Positions 43,877-56,741 are shown, counted from the first letter of the stretch. The stretch: DNA of 64,000 nt from Thiococcus pfennigii (GCF_016583835.1 NZ_NRRW01000012.1:23680-87679), one strand, 5' to 3'. Made by a program: numbers and translations. Notes: generated by a model not told the origin, from the sequence alone.

Positions 43877-44152
43877 TCAGTCCCGCCGCCGCCGATCGAG
43901 CCCGGCCATGGGCACCACGGCCGCGGCAGGGCGCTCGTCGGCATAGTGGGGACGCTCGCCGCCCCGGCCCTGGGCGTCGGCCAGCTCCTTCTCGCGGGCG
44001 GCGATCAGGGCCAGGCACTGGCGCACGTCCTCGACGGTCGTCGCCGAGAGCGGCTGACGCTGGCCCGGCGCCGGCGTCACGTCGCGGATGATCGCCGCAA
44101 GGGTCTTGCGCATCGCGATCAGGATCTGCTGCTCTTTCGTCAACTCGGTCAT
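43877..44152 (-). CDS. Unknown 91-aa helical protein
   Basis: This soluble protein is predicted to be mostly helical (TKEQQILIAMRKTLAAIIRD; TVEDVRQCLALIAAREKELA), with a disordered basic C-terminus. A gaggggggcgag ribosome site precedes ATG 44152. It lies 106 bp downstream of ligA and 10 bp upstream of the carbonic anhydrase homologue on the same strand. I do not recognise the family. Confidence 0.65.
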   Translation of the reverse strand: MTELTKEQQILIAMRKTLAAIIRDVTPAPGQRQPLSATTVEDVRQCLALIAAREKELADAQGRGGERPHYADERPAAAVVPMAGLDRRRRD

Positions 44153-44258
44153 CTCGCCCCCCTCGTGACCGGTCCCCCCGGTCGTCCTCGCCCCAAGGTG
44201 CCGACGTGCCTGCCTGTGAGGGAATGGGGGCACACCGACCGAATTCCAGCCGCCGCCC

Positions 44259-47284
<3,026 letters not shown>

Positions 47285-47360
47285 TCGGCTGTCTTCACAA
47301 GGCTGGTTGCTGAAGATGGAATTCGCAGTATAGCAGCGGCCCGGCCACGGGTCCGCCCGC

Positions 47361-50300
47361 TCAGGACGCCGCGGCGAGCTGCACCGCCGCGCCCACATCG
47401 ACCGAGACCAGGCGTGAGACGCCGGGCTCGTGCATGGTCACGCCGAGCAGGTGCTCGGCCACCTCCATCGTCACCTTGTTGTGGGTGATGAAGATGAATT
47501 GGACCTGGCTGGACATGGCCCGCAGCAGGTCGCAGAAACGCCCGACGTTGGCCTCGTCGAGCGGCGCATCGACCTCGTCGAGCATACAGAAAGGGGCCGG
47601 ATTGAGCTGGAAGATCGCGAACACCAGGGCCACCGCGGTGAGGGCCTTCTCGCCGCCCGAGAGCAGGTGGATGCTGCTGTTGCGCTTGCCCGGGGGGCGC
47701 GCCATGACGGTCACGCCGGTCTCGAGCAGATCCTCGCCGGTCAGCTCGAGCGAGGCCTGGCCGCCGCCGAAGAGCCGCGGGAAGAGGCTGGCGAAGCCCT
47801 CGTTGACGCGCTCGAAGGTGTCCTTGAAGCGCTGACGCGTCTCGCGATCGATCTTGCGGATCGCCTGCTCCAGGGTCTCCAGCGAGCGGGTGATGTCGGC
47901 GTGCTGGGCATCGAGGTAGACGCGCCGCTCGGACTGCTCCTCGAGCTCGTCGATGGCCGCCAGGTTGACGGCCCCGAGGCGCTGGATGCGCGCCGCGATC
48001 TTCGCGAGCTCCTCCTGCCAGGCGGCCTCGCTCGCGCCCGGATCGAGCCCCTCGAGCAGGTCCCCGAGGGACTGCTCGGCGCTCGCGAGCTGCTCCTCCA
48101 ACGTGCGCCGGCGCACCAGCCGCTCCTGGCGGGCGAGCCGCAGGGCATCGAGGGTCCGGGCCTGCTCGGCCAGGGCCTGCTCGACGCGCTGGCGCTCCTG
48201 CTCCTGGGCGCGAATCCGGGCATCGATCCCCTCGAGGTGCTCGCGCGCAGCGCGCAGGGCCGCGTCGGCCCGGACCTGCTGATCGAGCCGCTCCTCGAGC
48301 TCGGCCTGCTGCTCGGCGAGCGGCTCGGCCGCCTCGGCGACGGACCGCGTCAGCTCCTCGAGCCGCGCGGCGAGTTGGTCGCGCAGCCCTTGGGCGCGCA
48401 CCAGGTTGCGCCGCAGGGCCTCCTGCTCGCTGCGCTGCGACTCGACGCCGACCTTGCGCTGCTGGACCTGGTCGCGGCCGGCCCGCTCGGCCGCTCGGGC
48501 CGCGGCCAGGGCCTCGCGCAGGGCGTCGCGCCGAGCGGCGAGCTGATCACGCTGCTCGGCGAGGGCCTCGATGCGCTCGAGCAGGTCGTGGAGCGCCTCG
48601 CGGCCGGCCTCGATCTCGGCGAGCCGCTCGCCGCGCCGCTCGCCGAGCTCGGCGCGCTCGGCCTCGACGCCGGCGCGCCGCTCGTGCAAATGCTCGAGCC
48701 GGGTGCGCCGCCCGACCAGCTCGGCGCGCAGCCGGCCGCGCTCGCGGTTGGCGGCCTCCAGCTCGGCGGCGATCCCCTCGCGCTGCGCCAGACGCTCGCG
48801 GCGGGCCGCCTGCGCCGCGTCCTGCTCGCCGACCAGCGCGGCCAGCGCCGCCTCCGCGGCGGCGATCTCGCGCCCGAGATCCTTCAGGGCCTCGGCCCGC
48901 TCCAGCACCCCGCCAACGGCCTGATCGAGGGTCGGACGGTGGAGCCAATTGGCCCCGACGAGGACCCCGTCGCGGGTGATCAGGCGCTCGCCCGGGCCGA
49001 GTTCGGCGCGCCGCGCCATCGCCGTCTCCAGGTCCTCGACACCACGCACCGAGGCCAGCAGGCTGTGCAGCGGCCAAGGGCAACGCACCCGGGCGAGCAG
49101 GCTGTCCTCGCCCGGGTCGGCCGTGGCCGCGGCCTCGCGCGTATCGAGCAGGGCCAAGGCGCCGACGGCCCCGGCGGCGCGCCCGTGGGCCTCGAAGTCG
49201 TCGGTGCAGACGGCCCGCAGGTGGGCGGCGAGGGCGACCTCGGCGGCGCGCTCCCAGCCCGGCTCGACCTCAAGGTGATCGAGGAGCCGCGGCGCCGCAT
49301 CGAGGCCCGCGGCTTCGATCCAGCCGGCGAGGGCGGCATCCGGGTCCTGGCGCGCGGCCTCCTGGAGCGCCGCGAGGGAGGCCTGGCGGCCGCGCGCCTC
49401 CTGGAGCGCGGTGCGGGCCTGATCGAGGCGCCGCTGCAGCGCCTCGCCCTGCCGCTCCAGCTCGGCGAGGGCCTCGTCGACCTCGGCGCGCACCGCCGCT
49501 TGCTCCTCGACCCGGGCCTCCCAGGAGGCATCCTGTTCGAGCAGCGCCTCGACCTCGTCCTCGAGCGGCCGCGGGTCCAGGTGCTGGGCCTCCTCGGCGA
49601 GCCGCGCGAGGCGCCGCTCGTCCTGGGCCAGGCCCTGCTCCAAGTGGTTGATCCGCGCCCGCTCGGCCTGGGCCTGGGCGGCCGGAGCGGCCGCCTCGCG
49701 CTCCAGCACCTCCCACTGGGACTCCCACTCGTGCAGTTCGGCCTCGCACGAGGAGACCCGCGCGAGGGCCTCGGCGAGCTCGGCCTCGGCCCGCGCGAGC
49801 CCGGGTTCCTGCTCGGCGAGGGCCTCGGCCAGCTCGGCGAGGCGGCCCTCGTCGCGCGCCAGGTGGTCGACCGACTCGCCGAGCTCACGCTGCACGCGGG
49901 CGAGCTCGGCCTCCTGGCCGGCACGGGTCTCCTTCATGAACTGAATGGTCTGCTCGGCCCGGGCGATCGCGGCACCGACCTCGTAGTAGCGGCCCTGGGC
50001 GGCGTTGAAGGCCTCGGATGCCTCGCCATAGGCCTCGCGTTGGGCCTCCAGATCCGCCTCGATGCGCCGCTGGTGGGCCTGGGCCTCGGCGACCTTCACC
50101 TCGAGCCCACCGAGGGTGCGGTCCTGCTCGGCGATCTCGCGGTCGAGCGCCTGCCAGCGCAACGCCTTGAGCTCGGCCTCGCGCTGGCGCTCCTCGGCCT
50201 TCAACTGCTGGTAGCGCACGGCGCTCGCCGCCTGACGTTCCAGGTGTTGGAGCTGCTTGGCGACCTCGTCGCGCAGGTCGTTGAGGCGGTCGAGGTTGTC

Positions 50301-50864
50301 GCGGGTGTGGCGCATCCGCGTCTCGGTCTCGCGACGCCGTTCCTTGTATTTCGAGATGCCGGCGGCCTCCTCGAGGAACAGGCGCAGGTCCTCGGGCCGC
50401 GCCTCGATCAGCCGCGAGATCGTGCCCTGCTCGATGATGGCGTAGCTGCGCGGGCCGAGCCCGGTGCCGAGGAAGAGGTCCTGCACGTCGCGGCGCCGGC
50501 AACGGGCGCCGTTCAGGAAATAGAGGGACTGGCCGTCGCGCGAGACCTGGCGCTTGACGGCGATCTGACTGAAACGGGCGTACTCGCCGCCGGCCGCGCC
50601 GTCGGCATTGTCGAAGAGGAGTTCGATGCTCGCGGTGCCGACCGGCTTGCGACCGCTGGAGCCGTTGAAGATCACGTCCGCCATCGACTCGCCGCGCAGC
50701 ATCTTCGCCGAGCTCTCGCCCATCACCCAGCGCACTGCGTCGATGACGTTGGACTTGCCGCAGCCGTTGGGCCCGACGACGCCGACCAGGTTGCTCGGGA
50801 ACGGCACCGAGGTCGGGTCGACGAAGGACTTGAAGCCGGCGAGCTTGATCTTCTCTAGACGCAT
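47361..50864 (-). CDS. smc: Chromosome segregation ATPase SMC
   Basis: This 1167-aa protein has an N-terminal ATPase half with Walker A GPNGCGKSN (residues 31-39), a long coiled coil, a hinge near the middle, a second coiled coil, and the C-terminal half with signature LLSGGEKALTAVAL and Walker B FCMLDEVDAPLD. The coiled coils are unusually rich in Ala, Glu and Arg, in line with the high GC. SMC dimers with ScpA/B compact and segregate chromosomes. It sits upstream of zipA, as in many gammaproteobacteria. ATG 50864 begins the conserved MRLEKIKLAGFKSF. Confidence 0.95.
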   Translation of the reverse strand: MRLEKIKLAGFKSFVDPTSVPFPSNLVGVVGPNGCGKSNVIDAVRWVMGESSAKMLRGESMADVIFNGSSGRKPVGTASIELLFDNADGAAGGEYARFSQIAVKRQVSRDGQSLYFLNGARCRRRDVQDLFLGTGLGPRSYAIIEQGTISRLIEARPEDLRLFLEEAAGISKYKERRRETETRMRHTRDNLDRLNDLRDEVAKQLQHLERQAASAVRYQQLKAEERQREAELKALRWQALDREIAEQDRTLGGLEVKVAEAQAHQRRIEADLEAQREAYGEASEAFNAAQGRYYEVGAAIARAEQTIQFMKETRAGQEAELARVQRELGESVDHLARDEGRLAELAEALAEQEPGLARAEAELAEALARVSSCEAELHEWESQWEVLEREAAAPAAQAQAERARINHLEQGLAQDERRLARLAEEAQHLDPRPLEDEVEALLEQDASWEARVEEQAAVRAEVDEALAELERQGEALQRRLDQARTALQEARGRQASLAALQEAARQDPDAALAGWIEAAGLDAAPRLLDHLEVEPGWERAAEVALAAHLRAVCTDDFEAHGRAAGAVGALALLDTREAAATADPGEDSLLARVRCPWPLHSLLASVRGVEDLETAMARRAELGPGERLITRDGVLVGANWLHRPTLDQAVGGVLERAEALKDLGREIAAAEAALAALVGEQDAAQAARRERLAQREGIAAELEAANRERGRLRAELVGRRTRLEHLHERRAGVEAERAELGERRGERLAEIEAGREALHDLLERIEALAEQRDQLAARRDALREALAAARAAERAGRDQVQQRKVGVESQRSEQEALRRNLVRAQGLRDQLAARLEELTRSVAEAAEPLAEQQAELEERLDQQVRADAALRAAREHLEGIDARIRAQEQERQRVEQALAEQARTLDALRLARQERLVRRRTLEEQLASAEQSLGDLLEGLDPGASEAAWQEELAKIAARIQRLGAVNLAAIDELEEQSERRVYLDAQHADITRSLETLEQAIRKIDRETRQRFKDTFERVNEGFASLFPRLFGGGQASLELTGEDLLETGVTVMARPPGKRNSSIHLLSGGEKALTAVALVFAIFQLNPAPFCMLDEVDAPLDEANVGRFCDLLRAMSSQVQFIFITHNKVTMEVAEHLLGVTMHEPGVSRLVSVDVGAAVQLAAAS

Positions 50865-50963
50865 CGTGGAAAGATACCGGAAGGGGATTTCGCCGCACAA
50901 GCAGCGCCCTGCGGGGCCGTGCGGCGGCCCGATCGAGCCACGGCCGGGGGCACAACGCCAGGT

Positions 50964-51515
50964 TCAGTCGAGTTCGCCGGCCCGCGCGAGGAGCCCATCG
51001 AGGATCGCCTCGAGCCCCGGATGGGTGCCGCGCAGGCCGGCGGCCACCTGCGCGGCCCAGGCGAAATAGTCCCGCTTGCGCACCGCCGACCAGCCGGCCG
51101 GCGGGGCCGCCAGGAGATCGCGCAGGTTGCAGATCTTGTCGGCCAGTTTGACGAGCTTGGCCGGCGTCGAGAGGTCGGCGGCATGAGCCACCTGGCGCGC
51201 CTTGCGTTCGGCCTTGGGCAGCGCCTTGTCGTCGGTGACCTCCAGCACGATCGCGGTGATCCGCTCGCCGAAGTGCCCGACGAGCTCGGCGGAGGTCGTC
51301 TCCGTGTCCTCGATGGTGTCGTGCAGGACCGCCGCACAGAGGACGACCGGATCTCGGATGTCGCCCTCGTTGACGAGGACGTCGGCCAACGCGATCGGGT
51401 GGTTGATGTACGGCGAGGCCGCGACATCCTTGCGCCGCTGCTGGCGGTGCTTGTCGGCCGCGAAGGCCAACGCCCTCACGAACCGACCGATCCCCTCGGA
51501 CGCAGGGTCGCGCAT
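50964..51515 (-). CDS. HD-domain hydrolase, MESH1/SpoT-hydrolase-like
   Basis: This 183-aa single-domain protein has the HD metal-site motifs H39 (SPYINHPI), H65-D66 (AAVLHDTIEDTE) and a later Asp in KLVKLADKICNLRDL. This pattern matches RelA/SpoT hydrolase domains and small alarmone hydrolases (MESH1 family), which remove the 3'-pyrophosphate of ppGpp. No synthetase or TGS domain is present. Hydrolysis of (p)ppGpp or NADPH is inferred from the family. It lies upstream of smc on the same strand but 99 bp away. Confidence 0.82.
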   Translation of the reverse strand: MRDPASEGIGRFVRALAFAADKHRQQRRKDVAASPYINHPIALADVLVNEGDIRDPVVLCAAVLHDTIEDTETTSAELVGHFGERITAIVLEVTDDKALPKAERKARQVAHAADLSTPAKLVKLADKICNLRDLLAAPPAGWSAVRKRDYFAWAAQVAAGLRGTHPGLEAILDGLLARAGELD

Positions 51516-51559
51516 CGATCGGCCTCCCCGAATACCTGCAATTCATCCGGGATCCCCTG

Positions 51560-51589
51560 TTGGACAACCCGGTCGCCGCCACCTATTCT
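51560..51589 (+). promoter_or_regulatory. Possible promoter upstream of the subtilase gene
   Basis: TTGGAC and TATTCT are spaced by 18 nt, about 155 bp before the subtilase ATG. The -10 box is near consensus. There is no other support. Confidence 0.3.
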
Positions 51590-51746
51590 GAAGTGCCGCC
51601 TCGACGCATACAACCGGACGGGCCTGCGCCCGACCGCGATGCGTCGACCGGCCATTCGGACTTCTCTGTCGAGGGCGGCGGGTGGGCAGGTACCCCCCGT
51701 GCCCTTCGCTAACGATCACTGAACGCGTGAAACCTGAGGGCGTATC

Positions 51747-53138
51747 ATGAAGAGAGGAATCCTGAGCGCGGGGATCGCGGCCTGCCTGTTGTGCGGAGCC
51801 GGATCGGCATCGGCCGGCGGGCCGCTGGCCGAGATCGCCGGCCAATCGGCCACGACGTCGCAGATCATCGTGCGCATCGATCGCGACGAGGGTTCGGCTG
51901 GCGCGCGCATCGACAACCGCGAACTCGGCCGGCTCTCCGCTGCGGCCGGGGTCCCCCTGACGCCGGTGCGCGAGATGTCCGGCGGCGCGTGGGTGCTGCG
52001 ATTGCCGCAGGCGATGCCGATCGAGCACATGGATCTGCTCATCGAGCGCCTCTCCGCCCTCCCCGAGGTCGATTACGCGGTGCCCGACCGGGTCATGCGG
52101 CCGCAGGTCTTCGCGACCGTCGTCCAGGGGCCGAACGATCCCCTCTACCCGGATCAGTGGCACTACACCGACCCGGTATCCGGCATCGATCTGCTGGCCG
52201 CCTGGCAGGTCACGACGGGCGATCCCGACGTCCAAGTCGCTGTCATCGACACCGGTATCCTCGGCGACCACGAGGACCTGACCGGACGCTGGGACGGCGG
52301 CTACGACTTCATCTCCATGGGATTCAACGCCCGCGACCGCGACGGCCGCGACCCGGATCCGTCCGACGAGGGCGACTGGTTCCTCGGGGCGTCGAGTTCC
52401 TGGCACGGCAGCCACGTCGCCGGGACGATCGGCGCTGCGACCAACAACCAGACCGGCGTGGCCGGCATCGCCTATTCCAGCGGGATCCAACCGCTGCGGG
52501 TGCTCGGCCGCTTGGGCGGTTTCAGCTCCGATATCGTCGACGCGATGCGCTGGGCGGCCGGGTTGAACGTACCTGGCATCCCCGCCAACCCGAACCCGGC
52601 GAAGGTCCTGAACCTGAGCCTCGGCGGCGGTGGGACCTGCGACATCCTCTACCAGAGCGCCATCGATGACGTGGTCGCGGCCGGCAGCGTCGTCGTCGTA
52701 GCCGCGGGCAACAGCAACGACGACGCAGGGTTCTACTCGCCGGCCAGCTGCGACGACGTCGTCACAGTGGGCGCCATCGGCATCACCGGCAACCGCGCCT
52801 CCTACAGCAACTACGGCAGCACGGTCGAGATCAGCGCCCCCGGCGGCGACTACGACGGTGGCGTCCTCTCGACGATCGACAGTGGCGCGCGGCGACCGCG
52901 CGGGGACACCTACGCCGAGTATGCGGGCACCAGCATGGCGACGCCGCACGTCGCCGGCGTCGTCGCGCTGATGTTGTCAGTCAATCCAACCCTGACACCG
53001 GCCCAGGTCGCGCAGATCCTGCAAGACACGGCCCGCGCGTTCCCCACCGGCAGCGCGTGCGACCTGGATCCGGACCTCTGTGGGGCCGGCATCGTCGACG
53101 CCGCGGCCGCCGTGAACGCCGCCGCTGGCGCTCGCTAG
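51747..53138 (+). CDS. Secreted subtilisin-like serine protease (S8)
   Basis: This 463-aa exported protease has a signal peptide (GILSAGIAACLLCGAGSASA), an inhibitor-like propeptide to about residue 125, and an S8 domain with the catalytic triad D168 (VAVIDTGILG), H220 (SSWHGSHVAGTIG) and S396 (YAGTSMATPHVAG). The domain reaches nearly to the C-terminus, with no extra beta-sandwich or anchor visible. It should degrade proteins in the periplasm or outside the cell. It is followed by an alpha/beta hydrolase gene on the same strand, 61 bp on. Confidence 0.92.
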   Translation: MKRGILSAGIAACLLCGAGSASAGGPLAEIAGQSATTSQIIVRIDRDEGSAGARIDNRELGRLSAAAGVPLTPVREMSGGAWVLRLPQAMPIEHMDLLIERLSALPEVDYAVPDRVMRPQVFATVVQGPNDPLYPDQWHYTDPVSGIDLLAAWQVTTGDPDVQVAVIDTGILGDHEDLTGRWDGGYDFISMGFNARDRDGRDPDPSDEGDWFLGASSSWHGSHVAGTIGAATNNQTGVAGIAYSSGIQPLRVLGRLGGFSSDIVDAMRWAAGLNVPGIPANPNPAKVLNLSLGGGGTCDILYQSAIDDVVAAGSVVVVAAGNSNDDAGFYSPASCDDVVTVGAIGITGNRASYSNYGSTVEISAPGGDYDGGVLSTIDSGARRPRGDTYAEYAGTSMATPHVAGVVALMLSVNPTLTPAQVAQILQDTARAFPTGSACDLDPDLCGAGIVDAAAAVNAAAGAR

Positions 53139-53199
53139 GCGGGGACCGCCTTGGCCCTCGGGCCAAGGCGGCAATGCCGCCGACGCATCGAGTTCGCCA

Positions 53200-54177
53200 T
53201 TGCCCGCGCCTCGCCGCGACGAGGCGCTGACAGGGGCACCGACGAGGACGGCCATTTTGGATATCATCGCGCGACGCGCTCGCCGCGAGCGACTGAAGCC
53301 CCGCTTCGGCTGGGGTATCGCCCTGCTCTTCGCGTTGATCGCCGCACCCTGCGTCGCGGCCGCGGAGGTCGAGGTCACGACCGGCACGCGCACGACCGCG
53401 CTCGGCGACCCGATCCCCTATGCCCTCTACGTTCCGCAACCCGGCAGCGGCCCGACGGATCCGCCCTACCCGGCGCTGATCCTGACCCACGGCTTCGCCC
53501 GGGACTACGGCCGCCACATCGACAAGGCGGTGCGCTTCGCCAGGCACGGCCTCATCGTCCTGACGCCCAGCCTCCTCCCGGCCGATGCCGGGGCGACGGC
53601 CCACGCCCGCAACGTCGCCAACACCGCCGATCACCATCGCTGGCTCGCCACACGCGGCGCCGACCCGGCGGACCCGCTGTTCGGCCTCGTCGATGCCCAG
53701 CGCATCGCGCTCGCCGGCCACAGCGCCGGCGCTGCGATCAGCCTGGAGGCGACCCAGGCCCTGCAACGGCGCGGCGCGCCCGTTGCCGCGCTCGTGCTCC
53801 TCGACGGCGCGACCTATGCCCGCACGGAACGAATCGCACCACTCCTGCGCGAACTGCCGCTGCTCAGCCTGCGCTCGGAGCCGAGCGCCTGCAACGAATT
53901 CGGGGCGATCGAGAACCTGCCGGCGCTGGTCCGCTTCCCGATCACGGACATCGAGATCGCCGGCGCGACCCACTGCGCCCCCGAGGGGCCGACCGATATC
54001 GCATGCGAGGTCCTCTGCGGGGTCAGCACCGACGAGGCCCATGCCGCCTACGAAGCCCTGACCGAGGGATTCCTCGAAGAGGCGCTGGGTGTGGTCAGAC
54101 CCGCGCCGACGACCGAACACGCGGACATGCCGGCAATGCGGCAATCAGCCAGAAGGGAGGCAGCGCCCGGGCGATGA
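53200..54177 (+). CDS. Exported alpha/beta hydrolase
   Basis: This up to 325-aa hydrolase has an N-terminal hydrophobic signal (GWGIALLFALIAAPCVAAAE), an oxyanion-region motif ALILTHGFARDYGRH, and the nucleophile elbow ALAGHSAGAAISLEAT (GHSAG). Similar secreted enzymes of the dienelactone-hydrolase/chlorophyllase-like branch cleave esters; the substrate is unknown. Four Cys in the C-terminal part (SACNEF, THCAPE, ACEVLC) could form disulfides. The start is uncertain. The frame opens with TTG 53200, and a TTG near 53258 would give a shorter leader before the signal. Confidence 0.72.
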   Translation: MPAPRRDEALTGAPTRTAILDIIARRARRERLKPRFGWGIALLFALIAAPCVAAAEVEVTTGTRTTALGDPIPYALYVPQPGSGPTDPPYPALILTHGFARDYGRHIDKAVRFARHGLIVLTPSLLPADAGATAHARNVANTADHHRWLATRGADPADPLFGLVDAQRIALAGHSAGAAISLEATQALQRRGAPVAALVLLDGATYARTERIAPLLRELPLLSLRSEPSACNEFGAIENLPALVRFPITDIEIAGATHCAPEGPTDIACEVLCGVSTDEAHAAYEALTEGFLEEALGVVRPAPTTEHADMPAMRQSARREAAPGR

Positions 54178-54213
54178 CCTCTTGGTCATGATTCGCAAAT
54201 GATCGGTGCAAAC

Positions 54214-54238
54214 GTCGGGTTCCGCCGCGCAACCCGAC
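54214..54238. repeat. Short gtcgggtt/aacccgac hairpin
   Basis: A small perfect-ended palindrome of the same type as 18748-18774, in the gap between the convergent hydrolase and deacetylase genes. Confidence 0.55.
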
Positions 54239-54355
54239 ACCGAAGGCCGAAACACACCGCTCCTCGTCTTCGCATTCCCTCCCAGCTGGTCGCAAGGCCC
54301 GTGATCGGACAGGCATGCGAAGGCTGGCACGCCGCACGCCCCCCGCCGCCCGAAC

Positions 54356-55273
54356 TCAGGCGCCATCCGGCCGGCCGAAGCACCGGATCCAGTGCTCGGC
54401 GATCTCGCGGCGCCGACAGATCCAAACGCCCTCGTGGGCCGCGACATGGTCGAGGAAGCGGGCCACGGCCGCGGCCCGCGCCGGATGGCCGCTGATGCGC
54501 GCGTGCAGGCCGACGCTCATCAGGGCCGGCCGCTCCCGGCCCTCGGCCCAGAGGACGTCGAAGGCGTCGCGCAGCCGGGCGAAGAAGTCGTCGGCCGTCG
54601 TGCAGCCGGGGGCGAGGAGCCAGTGGATGTCGTTGGTCACCAGGCTGTAGGGGATGATCAGGTGCGCGCGGCCACCGTCGCTCAGCCAATACGGCCGCTC
54701 GTCGTCGTAGGCATCCGAGTCGTAGAGAAAACCACCGGCCTCGACGAGGAGCCGGCGCGTGTTCGGACTGACCCGACCCGTGTACCAGCCGACCGGCCGC
54801 CGGCCGGTCACCGCCTCGATGATCCGGCAGGTGCGCGCGATGTGCGCCCGCTCGGTCGCCTCGTCGACGTCGCGATAGTCGATCCAGCGGTAGCCGTGCC
54901 CGGCGACCTCGTGGCCGAGTTCGGCGAGCGCGGCGCCAGCCTCCGGGTTGAGCTCCAGTGCCCGCCCGGCGGCGAAGGCCGTGAGCGGCAGGGCACGCGC
55001 CTCGAACAGGCGCAGCAGGCGCCAGAGGCCGACCCGCGCGCCATAGTCGTAGAAACCCTCGGCGCTGTAGTGGCGCTGCCCGAGCCGCCGGCGGGTGCCG
55101 GGCAGCTCGGCCAGATAGTCCTCGGAGCCGTCGTCGCCGTTGAGGATGGTGCGCTCGGCCCCCTCCTCGACATTGAGGACGAATTGCAGCGCCAGCCGCG
55201 CGCCGCCCGGCCAGCGGGGATCGGGCGGGGTGCGCCCGGCGCCCCGCAGGTCGCGCCGATGCCAGGCGTCCAC
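54356..55273 (-). CDS. Polysaccharide deacetylase family protein (PuuE-like)
   Basis: This 305-aa NodB-fold protein begins with the family signature GRTPPDPRWPGGARLALQFV followed by LNVEEG. Metal-site blocks appear as HEVAGHGYRWIDYRDVD, and [20 protein letters not shown] lies near the end. This subgroup includes allantoinase PuuE and cytosolic deacetylase-like enzymes rather than peptidoglycan deacetylases; no signal peptide is present. The GTG at 55273 begins 2 bp after the stop of the upstream acetyltransferase gene, so the two are translationally linked. Confidence 0.82.
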   Translation of the reverse strand: MDAWHRRDLRGAGRTPPDPRWPGGARLALQFVLNVEEGAERTILNGDDGSEDYLAELPGTRRRLGQRHYSAEGFYDYGARVGLWRLLRLFEARALPLTAFAAGRALELNPEAGAALAELGHEVAGHGYRWIDYRDVDEATERAHIARTCRIIEAVTGRRPVGWYTGRVSPNTRRLLVEAGGFLYDSDAYDDERPYWLSDGGRAHLIIPYSLVTNDIHWLLAPGCTTADDFFARLRDAFDVLWAEGRERPALMSVGLHARISGHPARAAAVARFLDHVAAHEGVWICRRREIAEHWIRCFGRPDGA

Positions 55274-55275
55274 GA

Positions 55276-56133
55276 TCAGCCGAGCTCGAAGGTCGTCACG
55301 CCGAAGACCTCGCCATCGGGCAGGTCCGGTGGCGGGCCATAGTACATGCGGGCGCAGCCGAATACCTCTCGCAGGCCGTGGCGCTCGGCGAGCGCCAGCG
55401 CCGCCGGGTTGTTCTCCGGCACGTCGAGGAAGAATGGCTCGCCGGCCGCACGATCGGCGAGCCCGCGGAAGAGCACCTCGGCGATCTCGCCGTCGGCGGC
55501 GAACAGCGGCCCGATCTTGAAGCCCCGCCGACAGGGGCGGATGACGCCGTAGCCGCGCAACGCGCCGTCGGCCAGCACGCCGAGCGCGCGACCGCCAGGC
55601 TGCGCGATCCAGGCCGCGAGGAAGCCGGCTCGCGGTGCCGCAAAGTGCGCGGCATCGTAACGCGCGACCTCGTCGAAGGGGACCGCGGCCAGGTCGACCA
55701 GGCGCCCGTCCGGGTCTGCGCTCACTCCGACCCCTTCGAAGCGCAGGTCCCTGTGGCTCAAGACGAAACCACCGCGGGCGTAGAAGGCCTGCATCGCGAA
55801 GACCCCGTCCATGCCGATCACCGCCGGCGCCCGCAGGCGCGCGATCAGGCGATCGCGGCGGGCGTACCAGAGCTGCCGACCGAGGCCGCGGTGGCGGTGG
55901 TCCGGGCGGACGATGAAGAAGCCCATGAAACCGAACCGCCGATCGTAGGCGACGATCGAGCCGCCGCCGATCAACTCGCCGCCGAGATCGGCCGCGATGA
56001 AGCCATCGGGATCCGTATCCCAGAAGATCGACGCATCGTGAAGACCGGGATTCCAGCCCTCGGCAGCGGCCCAGTCGACCAGGGTATCCAGCTCGGCGCG
56101 CGTCATCGCGCGGATGGTCACTGCATCGGCCAT
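55276..56133 (-). CDS. GNAT acetyltransferase with two GNAT-like halves
   Basis: This 285-aa protein has a first GNAT domain (TIRAMTRAELDTLVDWAAAE; the acetyl-CoA loop region VRPDHRHRGLGRQLW) and a second, DUF1248-like half (GYGVIRPCRRGFKIGPLFA; FLDVPENNPAALALAERHGL). This two-part layout is known in a family of uncharacterised N-acetyltransferases. It is coupled to the deacetylase gene downstream (2-bp gap), suggesting opposing or sequential reactions on an amine. ATG 56133 is preferred to an in-frame upstream start. Confidence 0.84.
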   Translation of the reverse strand: MADAVTIRAMTRAELDTLVDWAAAEGWNPGLHDASIFWDTDPDGFIAADLGGELIGGGSIVAYDRRFGFMGFFIVRPDHRHRGLGRQLWYARRDRLIARLRAPAVIGMDGVFAMQAFYARGGFVLSHRDLRFEGVGVSADPDGRLVDLAAVPFDEVARYDAAHFAAPRAGFLAAWIAQPGGRALGVLADGALRGYGVIRPCRRGFKIGPLFAADGEIAEVLFRGLADRAAGEPFFLDVPENNPAALALAERHGLREVFGCARMYYGPPPDLPDGEVFGVTTFELG

Positions 56134-56351
56134 GAACGCGCTCCTCCCTCGGCGGGCGGTGGTGGACGGGATCAGGACGCGGACCTGTGCGAAGGATAGC
56201 GCCGCCACCCCGACCAAGGAACCTCGGAGGCAAGGAACGGCCCGCCGCGATCACCCCGGACGCACGCCAAAAGCCTGCCGGGCCGACCCTGGACGCACCC
56301 GGGAAAACCCTGCACCATCGCCATCGTCGACGATGCGTTCAGGAGACCCCC

Positions 56352-56741
56352 GTGGCTACCGACCCCCTCTCGATCGTCGAGGCCTACCTCGACGCCCGCG
56401 ATGCCTATGACTACGAGGGCGCGCGGGCCCTGCTCGCCAATGCCGGATTCCAATTCGCAAGCCCGATCGCCCGCTTCGATGACGCCGACGCCTTCATCGC
56501 GCACGCGATCGCCACCAGTGGGATCATCCGGCAGGTCGAGCGACGCAAGGCCTTCGTCGACGGCCACGACGTCTGTCACTTCCTGACCTATCACATCCAG
56601 ATCTCGGAGAAGCTGGCCGTGCCGGTCGCCCAATGGGCGCAGGTCATCGACGGGCACATCCGGCGCATCGAGACGCTCTTCGATGCCACCCCCTACAGCG
56701 ACCTCTTTCCCGATCGCAACGCCACCGACGGCCGAACCTGA
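56352..56741 (+). CDS. SnoaL/NTF2-like protein
   Basis: This 129-aa protein has the NTF2-like cone fold pattern: DPLSIVEAYLDARDAYDYEG, FQFASPIARFDDADAFIAHA, VCHFLTYHIQISEKLAVPVA and QVIDGHIRRIETLFDATPYS. Such proteins bind small molecules or act as isomerases and hydrolases; no function is assigned. It starts with GTG at 56352, 7 nt after an aggag, and the frame upstream lacks family similarity. Confidence 0.75.
   Translation: MATDPLSIVEAYLDARDAYDYEGARALLANAGFQFASPIARFDDADAFIAHAIATSGIIRQVERRKAFVDGHDVCHFLTYHIQISEKLAVPVAQWAQVIDGHIRRIETLFDATPYSDLFPDRNATDGRT

Noticed and set aside
47430..50858. A 1142-codon open frame on the forward strand opposite smc
   Set aside because: It is an exact antisense shadow of the smc coding frame in GC-rich DNA, has Leu/Gly/Ala-dominated low-complexity content and matches no protein family.
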